DNA from: Natronorubrum thiooxidans
Lineage (GTDB): Archaea > Halobacteriota > Halobacteria > Halobacteriales > Natrialbaceae
DNA length: 64,000 nucleotides
NCBI RefSeq assembly: GCF_900156475.1
Contig: NZ_FTNR01000001.1
Location: forward strand, 372,001 to 436,000
Reading direction: 5' to 3'
Both the position numbers and the translations under genes were made by a program. The notes beneath the pieces were generated by a model. It ran no database searches. It was given only the letters and a program-made list of their open reading frames with translations, and was not told where the DNA came from. Below are positions 18,802-26,918 of this stretch, piece by piece (the first letter of the stretch is position 1; every line of letters begins with the position of its first letter).

Positions 18802-19920
18802 CTAAACACTATTCAGCAAATCGATTAATTTGGAACACTGATTTCTTGCGAAAAATGTTCTTGCACGCTCCATCTGTGCATCCGGGTCGTGGTAATCTAA
18901 TGCACGTCGAATCGCAACTTCCCAGTGATCGATGGACTCCACCTCGTCTACTACTTCTCCGGTTCTTCCGACGACTTCTGGTAATCCCCCTCGGTCGCTG
19001 ACGACACAGGGAATACCGCTCACCATCGCTTCGGCAGGGATGCGACCGAATGACTCCTCAACGCGGGATGGAACTATTACTAGCTTTGTTTTAGAATATG
19101 CGTCCCGCATGTCCTCACACCATCCCCAGTGAGTTACGTTTCCCATCTGCTGCGCCCGCTCTTTGATCGTTGACGACGAGATTGGCCCCACGAGTAGAAA
19201 TTCCTCGCTTTGAAACACGCTGGCAATATCAAGGAAGATGTCGGCGCCCTTGTATTCCGCACGGGGGTTCACCATTGTGATGTAACCGGTGCTATCGTAC
19301 TTGACTCTATACTGGTCGGGTTTGATTGGCGGATAGATGATAGTCGAATCAGTATCAAAAAGTTCGTTTATCTTATTTGCTGTAAATTTACTATTGGCTA
19401 TCGTGTGTGTCGCGTTTTTCGTAGCGTGCTTGTAATCGTGGAAGTTCTTGTGAAGAAATGGGTACTGTATTTGACCTCCAATATCAGTCTGTGATATGTT
19501 TTTTACGTGTCCGAAACTGGGAAAGTACTTCTCGTAGCCCGTCAGTGCCATGCTGCGAACAAAGAAAAAAGACGGAACTCCCTTTTTTTCGGCAACTTTG
19601 ATCGAAACAGGTGCAAGTTCATTCTGCGTAATTAGTATGTCGTGATCTGGACTAATTTCGTCGGAGAGATAACGCTGCCATTGTAACCTCCGAATCACCT
19701 GATTCATCCAGGTTAGTTTCGGAATTCCAATCATATCATTTTCATATATTTCATATCCAAATTGAGTTTTTGGAGGATCATCAACGGGCGGTGTTTGATA
19801 TACATCAACGGAAATATCGAGATGTTCTGCAACCCCATCAAGTAAGGTAAGTAATGATTCCCGCGCTCCCCCTGATTTCGATGTAGCGAACTTGTCGTAC
19901 GAGACTGCGAGATTTATCAT
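18802..19920 (-). CDS. GT4 family glycosyltransferase (paralogue A)
   Basis: A 372-residue GT-B enzyme in AT-richer DNA. Donor-domain signature VNPRAEYKGADIFLDIA (about residue 237), then IPAEAMVSGIPCVVSDRGG. It shares with its upstream neighbour the order of motifs NxxSLFFIR/FFFVR, QYPF, TANSKF/ANSEY, IIYPPI, and a nearly identical tail EVVGxTGEVV. The two coding regions overlap by 4 bp, so they are a tandem duplicate read as one transcript. Low GC and more AT-rich codons suggest horizontal acquisition of the pair. Confidence 0.86.
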   Translation of the reverse strand: MINLAVSYDKFATSKSGGARESLLTLLDGVAEHLDISVDVYQTPPVDDPPKTQFGYEIYENDMIGIPKLTWMNQVIRRLQWQRYLSDEISPDHDILITQNELAPVSIKVAEKKGVPSFFFVRSMALTGYEKYFPSFGHVKNISQTDIGGQIQYPFLHKNFHDYKHATKNATHTIANSKFTANKINELFDTDSTIIYPPIKPDQYRVKYDSTGYITMVNPRAEYKGADIFLDIASVFQSEEFLLVGPISSSTIKERAQQMGNVTHWGWCEDMRDAYSKTKLVIVPSRVEESFGRIPAEAMVSGIPCVVSDRGGLPEVVGRTGEVVDEVESIDHWEVAIRRALDYHDPDAQMERARTFFARNQCSKLIDLLNSV

Positions 19921-21023
19921 AAGATTTCTTCAACAACTTCATTCAATTTCGAACCCTGTTTCTCCGCAGAGAATTTTTTAGCGCGTTGCATCTGCGCTTC
20001 AGGTTCGTGGTCGGTCAATGCCTGCTGGATCGCATCTTTCCATGCATCTATTGACTCGATCTCGTGAACGATCTCTCCAGTATTTCCGACGACCTCCGGT
20101 AATCCTCCACGGTTGCTGACAACACATGGGATACCGCTGACCATTGCTTCAGCAGCTACACGTCCAAACGCTTCATTACATTGTGTAGGTACTAAAAGCA
20201 TTCGTGTTTGTTTATAAAAATTTCTCATATTATCACACCATCCAACGTGTGTTAAATTATCCAAAGAGTTGGCTCGTCTCTCAAGTTCCCGATCGCGGAA
20301 GACACCTACAGCAAGAAACTCTTCAGATGGCATATCTTCTACAATATTCATAAATATATCCCCTCCTTTTTCTTTATTCCGTGGATTCACCATGCCTATG
20401 TAGCCGTCTTCATCGTTTTCAACCTTGTATTGGTCGAGTTCTATTGGAGGATAAATAATCTCTGAATCGACATTGAAATCGTTTTTCAAGCGTTTTGAAA
20501 CGTATTCACTGTTTGCAATGACTTCATCTGCCATCTTCATACCTCTCTTATAGGATCTGAAGTTCTCGACGAAAAATGGGTATTGAATTTTGGCTCCGAA
20601 ATCAGCAGATCTAAAATTTTTAATATGCCCCCTCTCGGGGTTATACATCTCCTGACCGGATGTTTCTAGATTTCGGATAAAGAATAAGGAGGGTATGTCG
20701 TACGTGTCCGCAACTTCGACAGCTGGCGTTGCTAATTCGTTCATGCCAATAACTATATCAAAACTACGGTCTAAATTTTCACGCAAGAATTCATGCCACT
20801 TTTTTCGTAGACGGCGTTGTGTTAACCAGAGTGCAGTTTGTCCGTTGATTTTGACGTCCTCAACAGTATAGGACCGGTGCTCATGGGTAAGATTGAGCAA
20901 CTTAATCTTGTCGGCACTACCCTTAAACATAGTAAGTTCAATATCCCTATATTTATTTAATAAATTCAATAACACTGGTTGAGACATACTTTGACCGGTG
21001 TAGACTGTGGCGACCTTCATCAT
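19917..21023 (-). CDS. GT4 family glycosyltransferase (paralogue B)
   Basis: A 368-residue GT-B enzyme, clearly paralogous to the next gene (shared motifs RVAAEAMVSGIPCVVSNRG and LPEVVGNTGEIV near the C-terminus). In-frame ATGs exist at 21044, 21023 and 21020. A TATA-like TTATAAAT on the minus strand at 21043-21050 lies about 26 bp from 21020-21023 and overlaps the 21044 ATG, so I chose 21023 as a leaderless start giving MMKVATVYTG. It is the first gene of the two-gene unit. Its sugar donor is unknown. Confidence 0.85.
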   Translation of the reverse strand: MMKVATVYTGQSMSQPVLLNLLNKYRDIELTMFKGSADKIKLLNLTHEHRSYTVEDVKINGQTALWLTQRRLRKKWHEFLRENLDRSFDIVIGMNELATPAVEVADTYDIPSLFFIRNLETSGQEMYNPERGHIKNFRSADFGAKIQYPFFVENFRSYKRGMKMADEVIANSEYVSKRLKNDFNVDSEIIYPPIELDQYKVENDEDGYIGMVNPRNKEKGGDIFMNIVEDMPSEEFLAVGVFRDRELERRANSLDNLTHVGWCDNMRNFYKQTRMLLVPTQCNEAFGRVAAEAMVSGIPCVVSNRGGLPEVVGNTGEIVHEIESIDAWKDAIQQALTDHEPEAQMQRAKKFSAEKQGSKLNEVVEEIL

Positions 21024-21040
21024 TCTATTCTCCTCATCGG

Positions 21041-21052
21041 GCATTTATAAGT
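21041..21052 (-). promoter_or_regulatory. TATA-like box for the GT4 paralogue pair
   Basis: On the minus strand the sequence reads ACTTATAAATGC. Its spacing to the ATGs at 21023/21020 is about 24-26 bp, fitting a leaderless transcript, and it argues against the ATG at 21044 that lies inside it. Confidence 0.5.
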
Positions 21053-21191
21053 CCAGTTATACCATCACATGGTAAAATATATGCACAACGATTATAAAAA
21101 CCAGAATGCTTGGTATCGAACACTCTCAGGAATTATCCACAAAAATATTAATTGATCGACTTTTCATTCCGATATTGATTTAAAACAGTTC

Positions 21192-22655
21192 ATGAAAATC
21201 GGACAAGCATCCCTCGTTGTTTTCCTCTCTAAACTTCTGGCTTCAGCCCTTGGTTTCATTGGTACACTCTATTTTGCCCGCGAACTTGGCGCAGAAGTCC
21301 TCGGTCTGTACGCGTTAGTCATGACAGTTGTCGGTTGGCTGATCCTCGCCGGCGAACTTGGCGTTGGACAAGCAACGACGAAACGTATCAGCGAAGGTGA
21401 TGAACAGGGTGCCTATCTCTCGGCCGCCCTCGTCTGGGTAGCGGGCTTTGCAATCGTCCTCTCGAGCGCGGTCATCGTCGGTCAGCCCCTCCTCGAGTCC
21501 TACATCACCGAATTCGACCAGTACGTCGCACTGTCGGTCGTCTGGTTCGTGGTCGTCATCCTCTTCGTCAAACTATTCTACAAGATGGTGTTCCGGACGC
21601 TGAAAGGCGAACGAAAGGTCCACATCGCCGGGCTCCTCGATCCGGTGAAGATCGGCGGACAGAGCCTCTTCCAGATCGGGCTTGTGGTCGCGGGCTACGG
21701 CCTATTAGGGATGCTCGTCGGCTACGCGATCGGCGGAATCCTCGTCGGCCTCGTCGGTCTGTACTGGGTCACCGTCCGCCCGGCGCTCCCGAGCAAGCGA
21801 CACTTCCGGAGCCTCTTCGACTACGCGAAGTTCTCGTGGCTCGGGTCGCTCAAGTCCCGGACGTTCAACGAGGTCGATATTCTCCTGCTTGGCGTCTTCG
21901 TCCAGTCGGCGCTGGTCGGCGTCTACGCGATCGCCTGGTCGCTCGCGAAGTTCCTCGAGCTCTTCGGCGGCGCGATCAGTTCGACGATGTTTCCCGAGAT
22001 CAGCCATACTTCCTCGCAGGAATCGAAGCAAGCGACGGCCGGACTGATCGAGGATTCACTCGCTTTCACAGGTCTGATCGCCATTCCGGGCTTCGTCGGC
22101 GGGACGATTCTCGCCGAGCGACTCCTGCGGATCTACGGGCCGGAGTTCGTCCAGGGAGCGGCCGTGCTTGCGCTGCTCATTTTCGCGACGCTTCTGTACT
22201 CCTACCAGAAGCAACTGATGAACGGCCTCAACGGCATCGATCGGCCGGATCTGGCGTTCCGCATCAACGCGGTGTTCATCGTCCTCAACGCGGGCCTGAA
22301 CGTCGTCCTCATTCCGCAGTTCGGAATCGAAGGGGCTGCGTTCGCCAGCGTCGTTTCGGTTACCGTCGCTCTCGCGTTCGCGTACGTGACGCTCAGACAG
22401 TTGATCGAGTTCCACACTCCGCTCGGCGAAATCGGCCGTCAGGTGGCCGCCGCCCTCGTTATGGGTGCAGTGGTCTTCGGACTCCTCGAGACCATCGAAA
22501 CGACCGCGGTCGTCCAGCACAACGTCGCCATCGTTCTGTTTCTTGCCGGTGCCGGTGCTGGGCTCTACTTTCTCGCGCTGTTTGCAATTTCGTCGCAGTT
22601 CCGAACGACCGTCGAACGGAATCTCCCCGTTGATATCCCCTTCGTTCTCCGCTGA
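21192..22655 (+). CDS. polysaccharide/oligosaccharide flippase (MOP superfamily, Wzx/AglR-like)
   Basis: A 487-residue protein with about 14 hydrophobic segments and an N-terminal pattern of polysaccharide biosynthesis flippases (GFIGTLYFARELGAEVLGLYALV). NQLMNGLNGIDRP-like residues occur before the last membrane segments. In this position between GT4 genes and aglF it most likely flips the dolichol-phosphate-linked sugar or glycan across the membrane, as proposed for AglR of Haloferax. The 146-bp upstream spacer is AT-rich. The first 150 bp of the gene are also AT-richer than the rest. Confidence 0.86.
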   Translation: MKIGQASLVVFLSKLLASALGFIGTLYFARELGAEVLGLYALVMTVVGWLILAGELGVGQATTKRISEGDEQGAYLSAALVWVAGFAIVLSSAVIVGQPLLESYITEFDQYVALSVVWFVVVILFVKLFYKMVFRTLKGERKVHIAGLLDPVKIGGQSLFQIGLVVAGYGLLGMLVGYAIGGILVGLVGLYWVTVRPALPSKRHFRSLFDYAKFSWLGSLKSRTFNEVDILLLGVFVQSALVGVYAIAWSLAKFLELFGGAISSTMFPEISHTSSQESKQATAGLIEDSLAFTGLIAIPGFVGGTILAERLLRIYGPEFVQGAAVLALLIFATLLYSYQKQLMNGLNGIDRPDLAFRINAVFIVLNAGLNVVLIPQFGIEGAAFASVVSVTVALAFAYVTLRQLIEFHTPLGEIGRQVAAALVMGAVVFGLLETIETTAVVQHNVAIVLFLAGAGAGLYFLALFAISSQFRTTVERNLPVDIPFVLR

Positions 22656-22672
22656 CGAACCTATCGCTCACA

Positions 22673-22682
22673 AAGTATATAT
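22673..22682 (+). promoter_or_regulatory. TATA box of aglF
   Basis: The sequence AAGTATATAT is centred about 29 bp before the aglF ATG at 22707, the spacing expected for a leaderless or near-leaderless haloarchaeal mRNA. It indicates that aglF has its own promoter despite following the flippase by only 51 bp. Confidence 0.6.
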
Positions 22683-22706
22683 CGCCCCACCAGAACCATT
22701 GCAACC

Positions 22707-23441
22707 ATGCAAGCAGTCGTGCTGGCCGCGGGCAAGGGCACTCGCCTCCGGCCACTCACCGAAGAGAAGCCGAAAGTCCTCGTCGAAGTCGACGGCACAC
22801 CCCTCATCGAGGACGTCTTCGACAACCTCCTCGAGATCGGCGTCACCGAACTCGTCGTGGTCGTCGGCTACAGGAAGGAGAAGATCATCGAGCGCTACGG
22901 CGACGAGTACGAGGGCGTCCCGATCACCTATGCCCACCAGCGCGAGCAGCTGGGCCTTGCCCACGCGATCTTGCAGGCCGAACCACACATCGACGACGAG
23001 TTCGTGTTGATGCTCGGTGACAACATCTTCCGGGGGAACCTCGGCGACGTAATTAATCGCCAGCAGGAAGATCGTGCCGACGCTGCCTTCCTCGTCGAAG
23101 AAGTACCCTACGAGGAGGCTTCTCGCTACGGCGTGCTCGACACGAACGAGTACGGCGAGATCGTCGAGGTGGTTGAGAAACCGGACGATCCGCCGTCGAA
23201 TCTCGTCATGACCGGCTTCTACACCTTTACCCCTGCCATTTTCCACGCCTGCCATCTCGTCCAGCCCAGCGACCGCGGCGAGTACGAACTGCCCGACGCG
23301 ATCGATCTGCTGATTCAGTCGGGCCGAACCATCGACGCGATCCGAATGGACGGCTGGCGCATCGACGTCGGCTACCCCGAGGATCGAGAGACTGCAGAGG
23401 CGCGGATTCGAAACGAGCAGGAAGCAGCGCCCGAACAGTAG
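22707..23441 (+). CDS. aglF: sugar-1-phosphate nucleotidylyltransferase, AglF-like (UTP--glucose-1-phosphate uridylyltransferase)
   Basis: A 244-residue nucleotidyltransferase with the signature LAAGKGTRLRPLTEEKPK (residues 6-23) and the catalytic region MLGDNIFRGNLGD. The segment SNLVMTGFYTFTPAIFHACH followed by DGWRIDVGYPEDRETAE closely resembles Haloferax AglF, which makes UDP-glucose for the N-glycosylation pathway. It closes the glycosylation locus. Glucose-1-phosphate as substrate is inferred from that resemblance; a dTDP-glucose type is the alternative. Confidence 0.87.
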   Translation: MQAVVLAAGKGTRLRPLTEEKPKVLVEVDGTPLIEDVFDNLLEIGVTELVVVVGYRKEKIIERYGDEYEGVPITYAHQREQLGLAHAILQAEPHIDDEFVLMLGDNIFRGNLGDVINRQQEDRADAAFLVEEVPYEEASRYGVLDTNEYGEIVEVVEKPDDPPSNLVMTGFYTFTPAIFHACHLVQPSDRGEYELPDAIDLLIQSGRTIDAIRMDGWRIDVGYPEDRETAEARIRNEQEAAPEQ

Positions 23442-23445
23442 CCGT

Positions 23446-23583
23446 CTCGAGTCACGTCGTTAGTTGTCGACTCCGCGACCGAGCGCCGACTCGAGTCACG
23501 TCGTTAGTTGTCGACTCCGCGACCGAGCGCCGACTCGAGTCACGTCGTTAGTTGTCGACTCCGCGACCGAGCGCCGACTCGAG
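23446..23583. repeat. 44-bp direct tandem repeat, three full copies
   Basis: Three contiguous, identical or near-identical 44-bp units begin at 23446, 23490 and 23534, and a partial fourth ends at 23583. Each unit starts with CTCGAGTCACGTCG and contains TAGTTGTCGACTCCGCGACC. The junctions form the perfect palindrome GACTCGAGTC. There are no spacers between units, so it is not a CRISPR array. It lies between the convergent aglF and carS genes. Confidence 0.9.
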
Positions 23584-23602
23584 GTCGACTCACCAAACCC
23601 GG

Positions 23603-24148
23603 CTACCAGGGCTCGTTTTTCAGGCCGAGTTTGTAGGCGATCATGTTCGTCGTGACGTGGAGAAGCGGCGTCACGATCACGACGACGGCGATAACCTCCC
23701 ACGTGAACACGTCGACGAACCACTCACTCGCCAGCAGCGCCGTCAGGGGCAAGGAGACGACGACGAAATCGAGCTGATCGAGCCCGGGGAACATCGCGCC
23801 GCGCTGGCGGCCCGACCGGCGTTTCAGAAACGAGGCGAGGATGTCGCCGAGCATGGCCCCGGCAGCCAGTCCCAGTGCGGCAAGCGGCGTGAACTCGGGG
23901 ACATCGACACCGGTGGCTGCGCTGACATCGGCCGCGAACAGCGTGAGAAAGCCGGCAAGCGCGAGCCCAGCGACGATCCCCGCAGCAGTGCCACGCCACG
24001 TCTTTCCGTCGCCAAGAACACGTTTGTCACCCCACGTCCGACCGCCGTCGATCGGCCGCCCGCCGCCGGCCAACACTGCGGCGTTGTTCGGAACGTAGGC
24101 GGGCAACATCGCCCAGAACGCGATCACAATCGTCTCGAGGAGTGTCAT
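23603..24148 (-). CDS. carS: CDP-archaeol synthase
   Basis: A 181-residue membrane protein of the CarS family, which activates digeranylgeranylglyceryl phosphate with CTP to give CDP-archaeol in polar lipid synthesis. Visible family features are PAYVPNNAAVLAGGGRPID (residues about 16-34), LGDGKTWRGTAAG, GDILASFLKRRSGRQRG, and PGLDQLDFV. About five membrane segments. Length matches the family. It is convergent with aglF across the tandem repeat. Confidence 0.93.
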   Translation of the reverse strand: MTLLETIVIAFWAMLPAYVPNNAAVLAGGGRPIDGGRTWGDKRVLGDGKTWRGTAAGIVAGLALAGFLTLFAADVSAATGVDVPEFTPLAALGLAAGAMLGDILASFLKRRSGRQRGAMFPGLDQLDFVVVSLPLTALLASEWFVDVFTWEVIAVVVIVTPLLHVTTNMIAYKLGLKNEPW

Positions 24149-24244
24149 ATCCGGCCGAACGAACCGGTGTGTCTTAATCGGCGGTGGTTCGCAGACGAGC
24201 GAGCCGACGTGTTCGATCAGCAGCCCACGAACCAGCGCCCTCGA

Positions 24245-24265
24245 GTCAAGCTAGTTGGTAGCTTG
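24245..24265. promoter_or_regulatory. 8-bp inverted repeat upstream of the ectoine hydrolase gene
   Basis: Arms TCAAGCTA and TAGCTTGA are perfect and separated by GTTGG. The element lies in the 210-bp spacer between divergent carS and doeA, about 94 bp before the doeA start. It could be an operator or a small hairpin; no partner was found at other island promoters. Confidence 0.35.
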
Positions 24266-24302
24266 AGGACACCAGAATCGTAAACAATATCTGTAATAGA
24301 CA

Positions 24303-24319
24303 TACACGAAAAACTTTTA
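24303..24319. promoter_or_regulatory. putative island operator, copy 1 (doeA)
   Basis: The 17-mer TACACGAAAAACTTTTA resembles the element found before other genes of the catabolic island (shared TACAC at the left and TTTA at the right). It lies 40-56 bp before the GTG start of doeA. It is the weakest of the five copies. Confidence 0.35.
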
Positions 24320-24358
24320 GCGCTGCTGATCGATTCCCTTTGTAGAGGCCCTGTTACC

Positions 24359-25537
24359 GTGTCACGAAATGTTTTCGACGAAGCCGAGTACGAACGGCGG
24401 GTCGAGCGGACGAAAGAACGGTTGCGCGAGGAGGATCTCGACGCGATCGTCGTCTCCGATCCGGCCAATATGAACTACCTCACCGGCTATGACGGCTGGT
24501 CGTTTTATGTCCACCAGGCCGTCGTCGTCACGCCGGACCACGAAGAGCCGGTCTGGGTCGGCCGCGAGATGGACAGGGGCGGCGCGCGGGCGACAACCAC
24601 TCTGTCAGAATCGAACATCCTCACCTACAGCGACGATCACGTCCACTCGCCACACGACCTCCATCCGATGGACTACATCGCGGGCGTGCTCGAGGATCTC
24701 GAGGTCGCGGACGGCCGGATCGGCCTCGAGATGGACGCGGCCTACTTCACCGCGAAGTCCTACACGCGTCTGCAACAGAACCTGCCCGACGCCGAGTTCG
24801 AAGACGCCACGCTGCTGGTCGGCTGGGTACGGATCAAAAAGTCGGAGCAGGAACTCGAGTACATGCGCGAGGCAGCCCGCATTTCGGAAACCGCCATGCA
24901 GGCGGGCCTCGACGCGATCGAGGAAGGCGTCCCGGAGTACGAGGCCGCGGCGGCGATCTACGAGGCGCTGATTACCGGCACCGAAGCGTACGGCGGCGAC
25001 TACCCCTCGATCGTCCCGTTGATGCCTTCTGGCGACCACACCGGTACCCCACACCTCACGTGGACTGACCGTCCGTTCGAAGACGGCGACCCGGTTATCA
25101 TCGAACTTTCGGGCTGTCGCCACCGGTATCACTCTCCACTTGCGCGCACGACGTTCGTCGGTGATCCACCCGCAGAACTCGAGGAAACCGCCGAGATCGT
25201 CGTCGAAGGGATCGAGGCGGCCCTCGATGTCGTCGAACCGGGCGTGACCTGCGAGGCCGTCGAGAAGGCCTGGCGCGAGACGATCGCCCAGTACGGCCTC
25301 GAGAAGGAGGATCGGATCGGCTACTCGATGGGACTGGGCTACCCGCCGGACTGGGGCGAACACACCGCGAGCATCCGGCCGGGCGACGAGACGGTCCTCG
25401 AGGAGAACATGACCTTCCATATGATCCCCGGTATCTGGACGGACGAAATCGGCATGGAGATCAGCGAGACGTTCCGCGTCACTAACAGCGGAGCCGAGAC
25501 ACTGGCTGAGTTCCCGCGAGAGCTGTTTACGACCTAA
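24359..25537 (+). CDS. doeA: ectoine hydrolase, DoeA/EutD type (M24 family)
   Basis: A 392-residue pita-bread-fold M24 protein. Compared with general Xaa-Pro peptidases it keeps stretches I associate with bacterial ectoine hydrolase: [17 protein letters not shown] (residues about 41-57), [45 protein letters not shown], and FHMIPGIW. Several metal ligands of true M24 peptidases appear altered, as in that family. It opens the ectoine ring to N-acetyl-2,4-diaminobutyrate. The start is GTG; no closer ATG exists. Glutamate dehydrogenase follows after 11 bp. Activity is inferred; another cyclic amidine or peptide substrate is possible. Confidence 0.82.
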   Translation: MSRNVFDEAEYERRVERTKERLREEDLDAIVVSDPANMNYLTGYDGWSFYVHQAVVVTPDHEEPVWVGREMDRGGARATTTLSESNILTYSDDHVHSPHDLHPMDYIAGVLEDLEVADGRIGLEMDAAYFTAKSYTRLQQNLPDAEFEDATLLVGWVRIKKSEQELEYMREAARISETAMQAGLDAIEEGVPEYEAAAAIYEALITGTEAYGGDYPSIVPLMPSGDHTGTPHLTWTDRPFEDGDPVIIELSGCRHRYHSPLARTTFVGDPPAELEETAEIVVEGIEAALDVVEPGVTCEAVEKAWRETIAQYGLEKEDRIGYSMGLGYPPDWGEHTASIRPGDETVLEENMTFHMIPGIWTDEIGMEISETFRVTNSGAETLAEFPRELFTT

Positions 25538-25548
25538 TACGCTCGACA

Positions 25549-26832
25549 ATGGCGACGACACCACCTCAACACGAGACGGAGACGGACGACCTCGATTCGG
25601 CGCTCGTCACCGCCCGCCGCCAACTCGAGCGAGCGGCGGCCCACATCGACGTCGATCCGGGCGTGATCGAGCGACTGAAACACCCAACCAAGGTCCAGCA
25701 GGTCTCGGTCCCGCTCGAGCGCGATGACGGGAGCGTCGAAGTCTTCACCGGCTACCGCGCCCAGCACGACGACGTCCGCGGCCCGTACAAGGGTGGGCTC
25801 CGGTACCACCCCGAGGTAACCGCCGCGGAGTGTACCGGGCTGTCGATGTGGATGACCTGGAAATGCGCCGTGATGGATCTCCCCTTCGGCGGCGGAAAAG
25901 GTGGTATCGCCGTCGATCCCAAATCACTGAGCAGCGACGAGACCGAACGGCTCACGCGCCGGTTCGCCGAGGAACTGCGCGACGTCGTCGGTCCGACGAA
26001 AGACGTCCCCGCACCCGACATGGGGACCGACGCGCAGACAATGGCCTGGTTCATGGACGCCTACTCGATGCAACAGGGTGAGACCGTTCCCGGCGTCGTC
26101 ACCGGCAAGCCGCCCGTCATCGGCGGCTCCTACGGCCGCGAGGAGGCACCCGGTCGCTCGACTGCGATCATCACGCGCGAGGTCATCGAGTACGACGGCC
26201 GCGACCTCTCGGAGACGACCGTCGCCGTCCAGGGCTTCGGCAGCGTCGGTGCCAATGCCGCCCGACTGCTCGAGGACTGGGGCGCGACGATCGTCGCCGT
26301 CAGCGACGTCAACGGCGCGATTTACGACCCCGACGGCCTCTCGACGCATGACGTTCCAACTCACGAGGAAGAACCTGAAGCCGTCCTCGAGCAGGACGCC
26401 CCCGAAACGATCTCCAACGAGGACGTCCTCGAACTCGATGTCGACGTGTTGATCCCGGCCGCCGTCGGCAACGTCATTACCGCGGACAACGCGGACGCCA
26501 TCGCGGCCGACATCGTCGTCGAGGGAGCAAACGGTCCCACGACGTTCGCTGCCGACGCGATCTTAGCGGAGCGCGACGTACAGGTAATTCCGGACATTCT
26601 CGCCAACGCCGGCGGGGTGACCGTGAGCTACTTCGAGTGGCTTCAGGACATCAATCGCCGCCAGTGGAGTCTCGAGCGCGTCAATGACGAACTCGAGGAA
26701 CACATGCTCGAGGCCTGGAACGACGTCCGTGCGGAGGTCGAAGCAAAAGACCTCACCTGGCGCGACGCCGCCTACGTCGTGGCGCTCTCCCGAATCGCCG
26801 AGGCGAAGGCGACGCGCGGGCTCTGGCCGTAG
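25549..26832 (+). CDS. gdhB: glutamate dehydrogenase
   Basis: A 427-residue Glu/Leu/Phe/Val dehydrogenase. The substrate region [17 protein letters not shown] and the catalytic lysine region [10 protein letters not shown] are visible, as is the nucleotide-binding [14 protein letters not shown]. It interconverts glutamate with 2-oxoglutarate and ammonium. Its start is 11 bp after doeA, so the two are probably co-transcribed. In this setting it would regenerate 2-oxoglutarate for the island's transaminases and release ammonium from the amino groups of ectoine. NAD versus NADP preference cannot be told by eye. Confidence 0.95.
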   Translation: MATTPPQHETETDDLDSALVTARRQLERAAAHIDVDPGVIERLKHPTKVQQVSVPLERDDGSVEVFTGYRAQHDDVRGPYKGGLRYHPEVTAAECTGLSMWMTWKCAVMDLPFGGGKGGIAVDPKSLSSDETERLTRRFAEELRDVVGPTKDVPAPDMGTDAQTMAWFMDAYSMQQGETVPGVVTGKPPVIGGSYGREEAPGRSTAIITREVIEYDGRDLSETTVAVQGFGSVGANAARLLEDWGATIVAVSDVNGAIYDPDGLSTHDVPTHEEEPEAVLEQDAPETISNEDVLELDVDVLIPAAVGNVITADNADAIAADIVVEGANGPTTFAADAILAERDVQVIPDILANAGGVTVSYFEWLQDINRRQWSLERVNDELEEHMLEAWNDVRAEVEAKDLTWRDAAYVVALSRIAEAKATRGLWP

Positions 26833-26918
26833 CCGGCCACGACTCGGTTTCGTTCGCGTATCCGAGTCGGGTCCACGACGAGACACTCGAGTCCCAACGT
26901 GATCGAAAAACCGGGCCG

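Noticed and set aside
23446-23583. Tandem repeat considered as a CRISPR array
   Set aside because: Units are directly contiguous with no spacers, and no cas genes are nearby.
24359-25537. Plain Xaa-Pro dipeptidase call for the M24 protein
   Set aside because: Segments such as [11 protein letters not shown] and [10 protein letters not shown] resemble ectoine hydrolases more than prolidases, and the context supports that; kept as the alternative.
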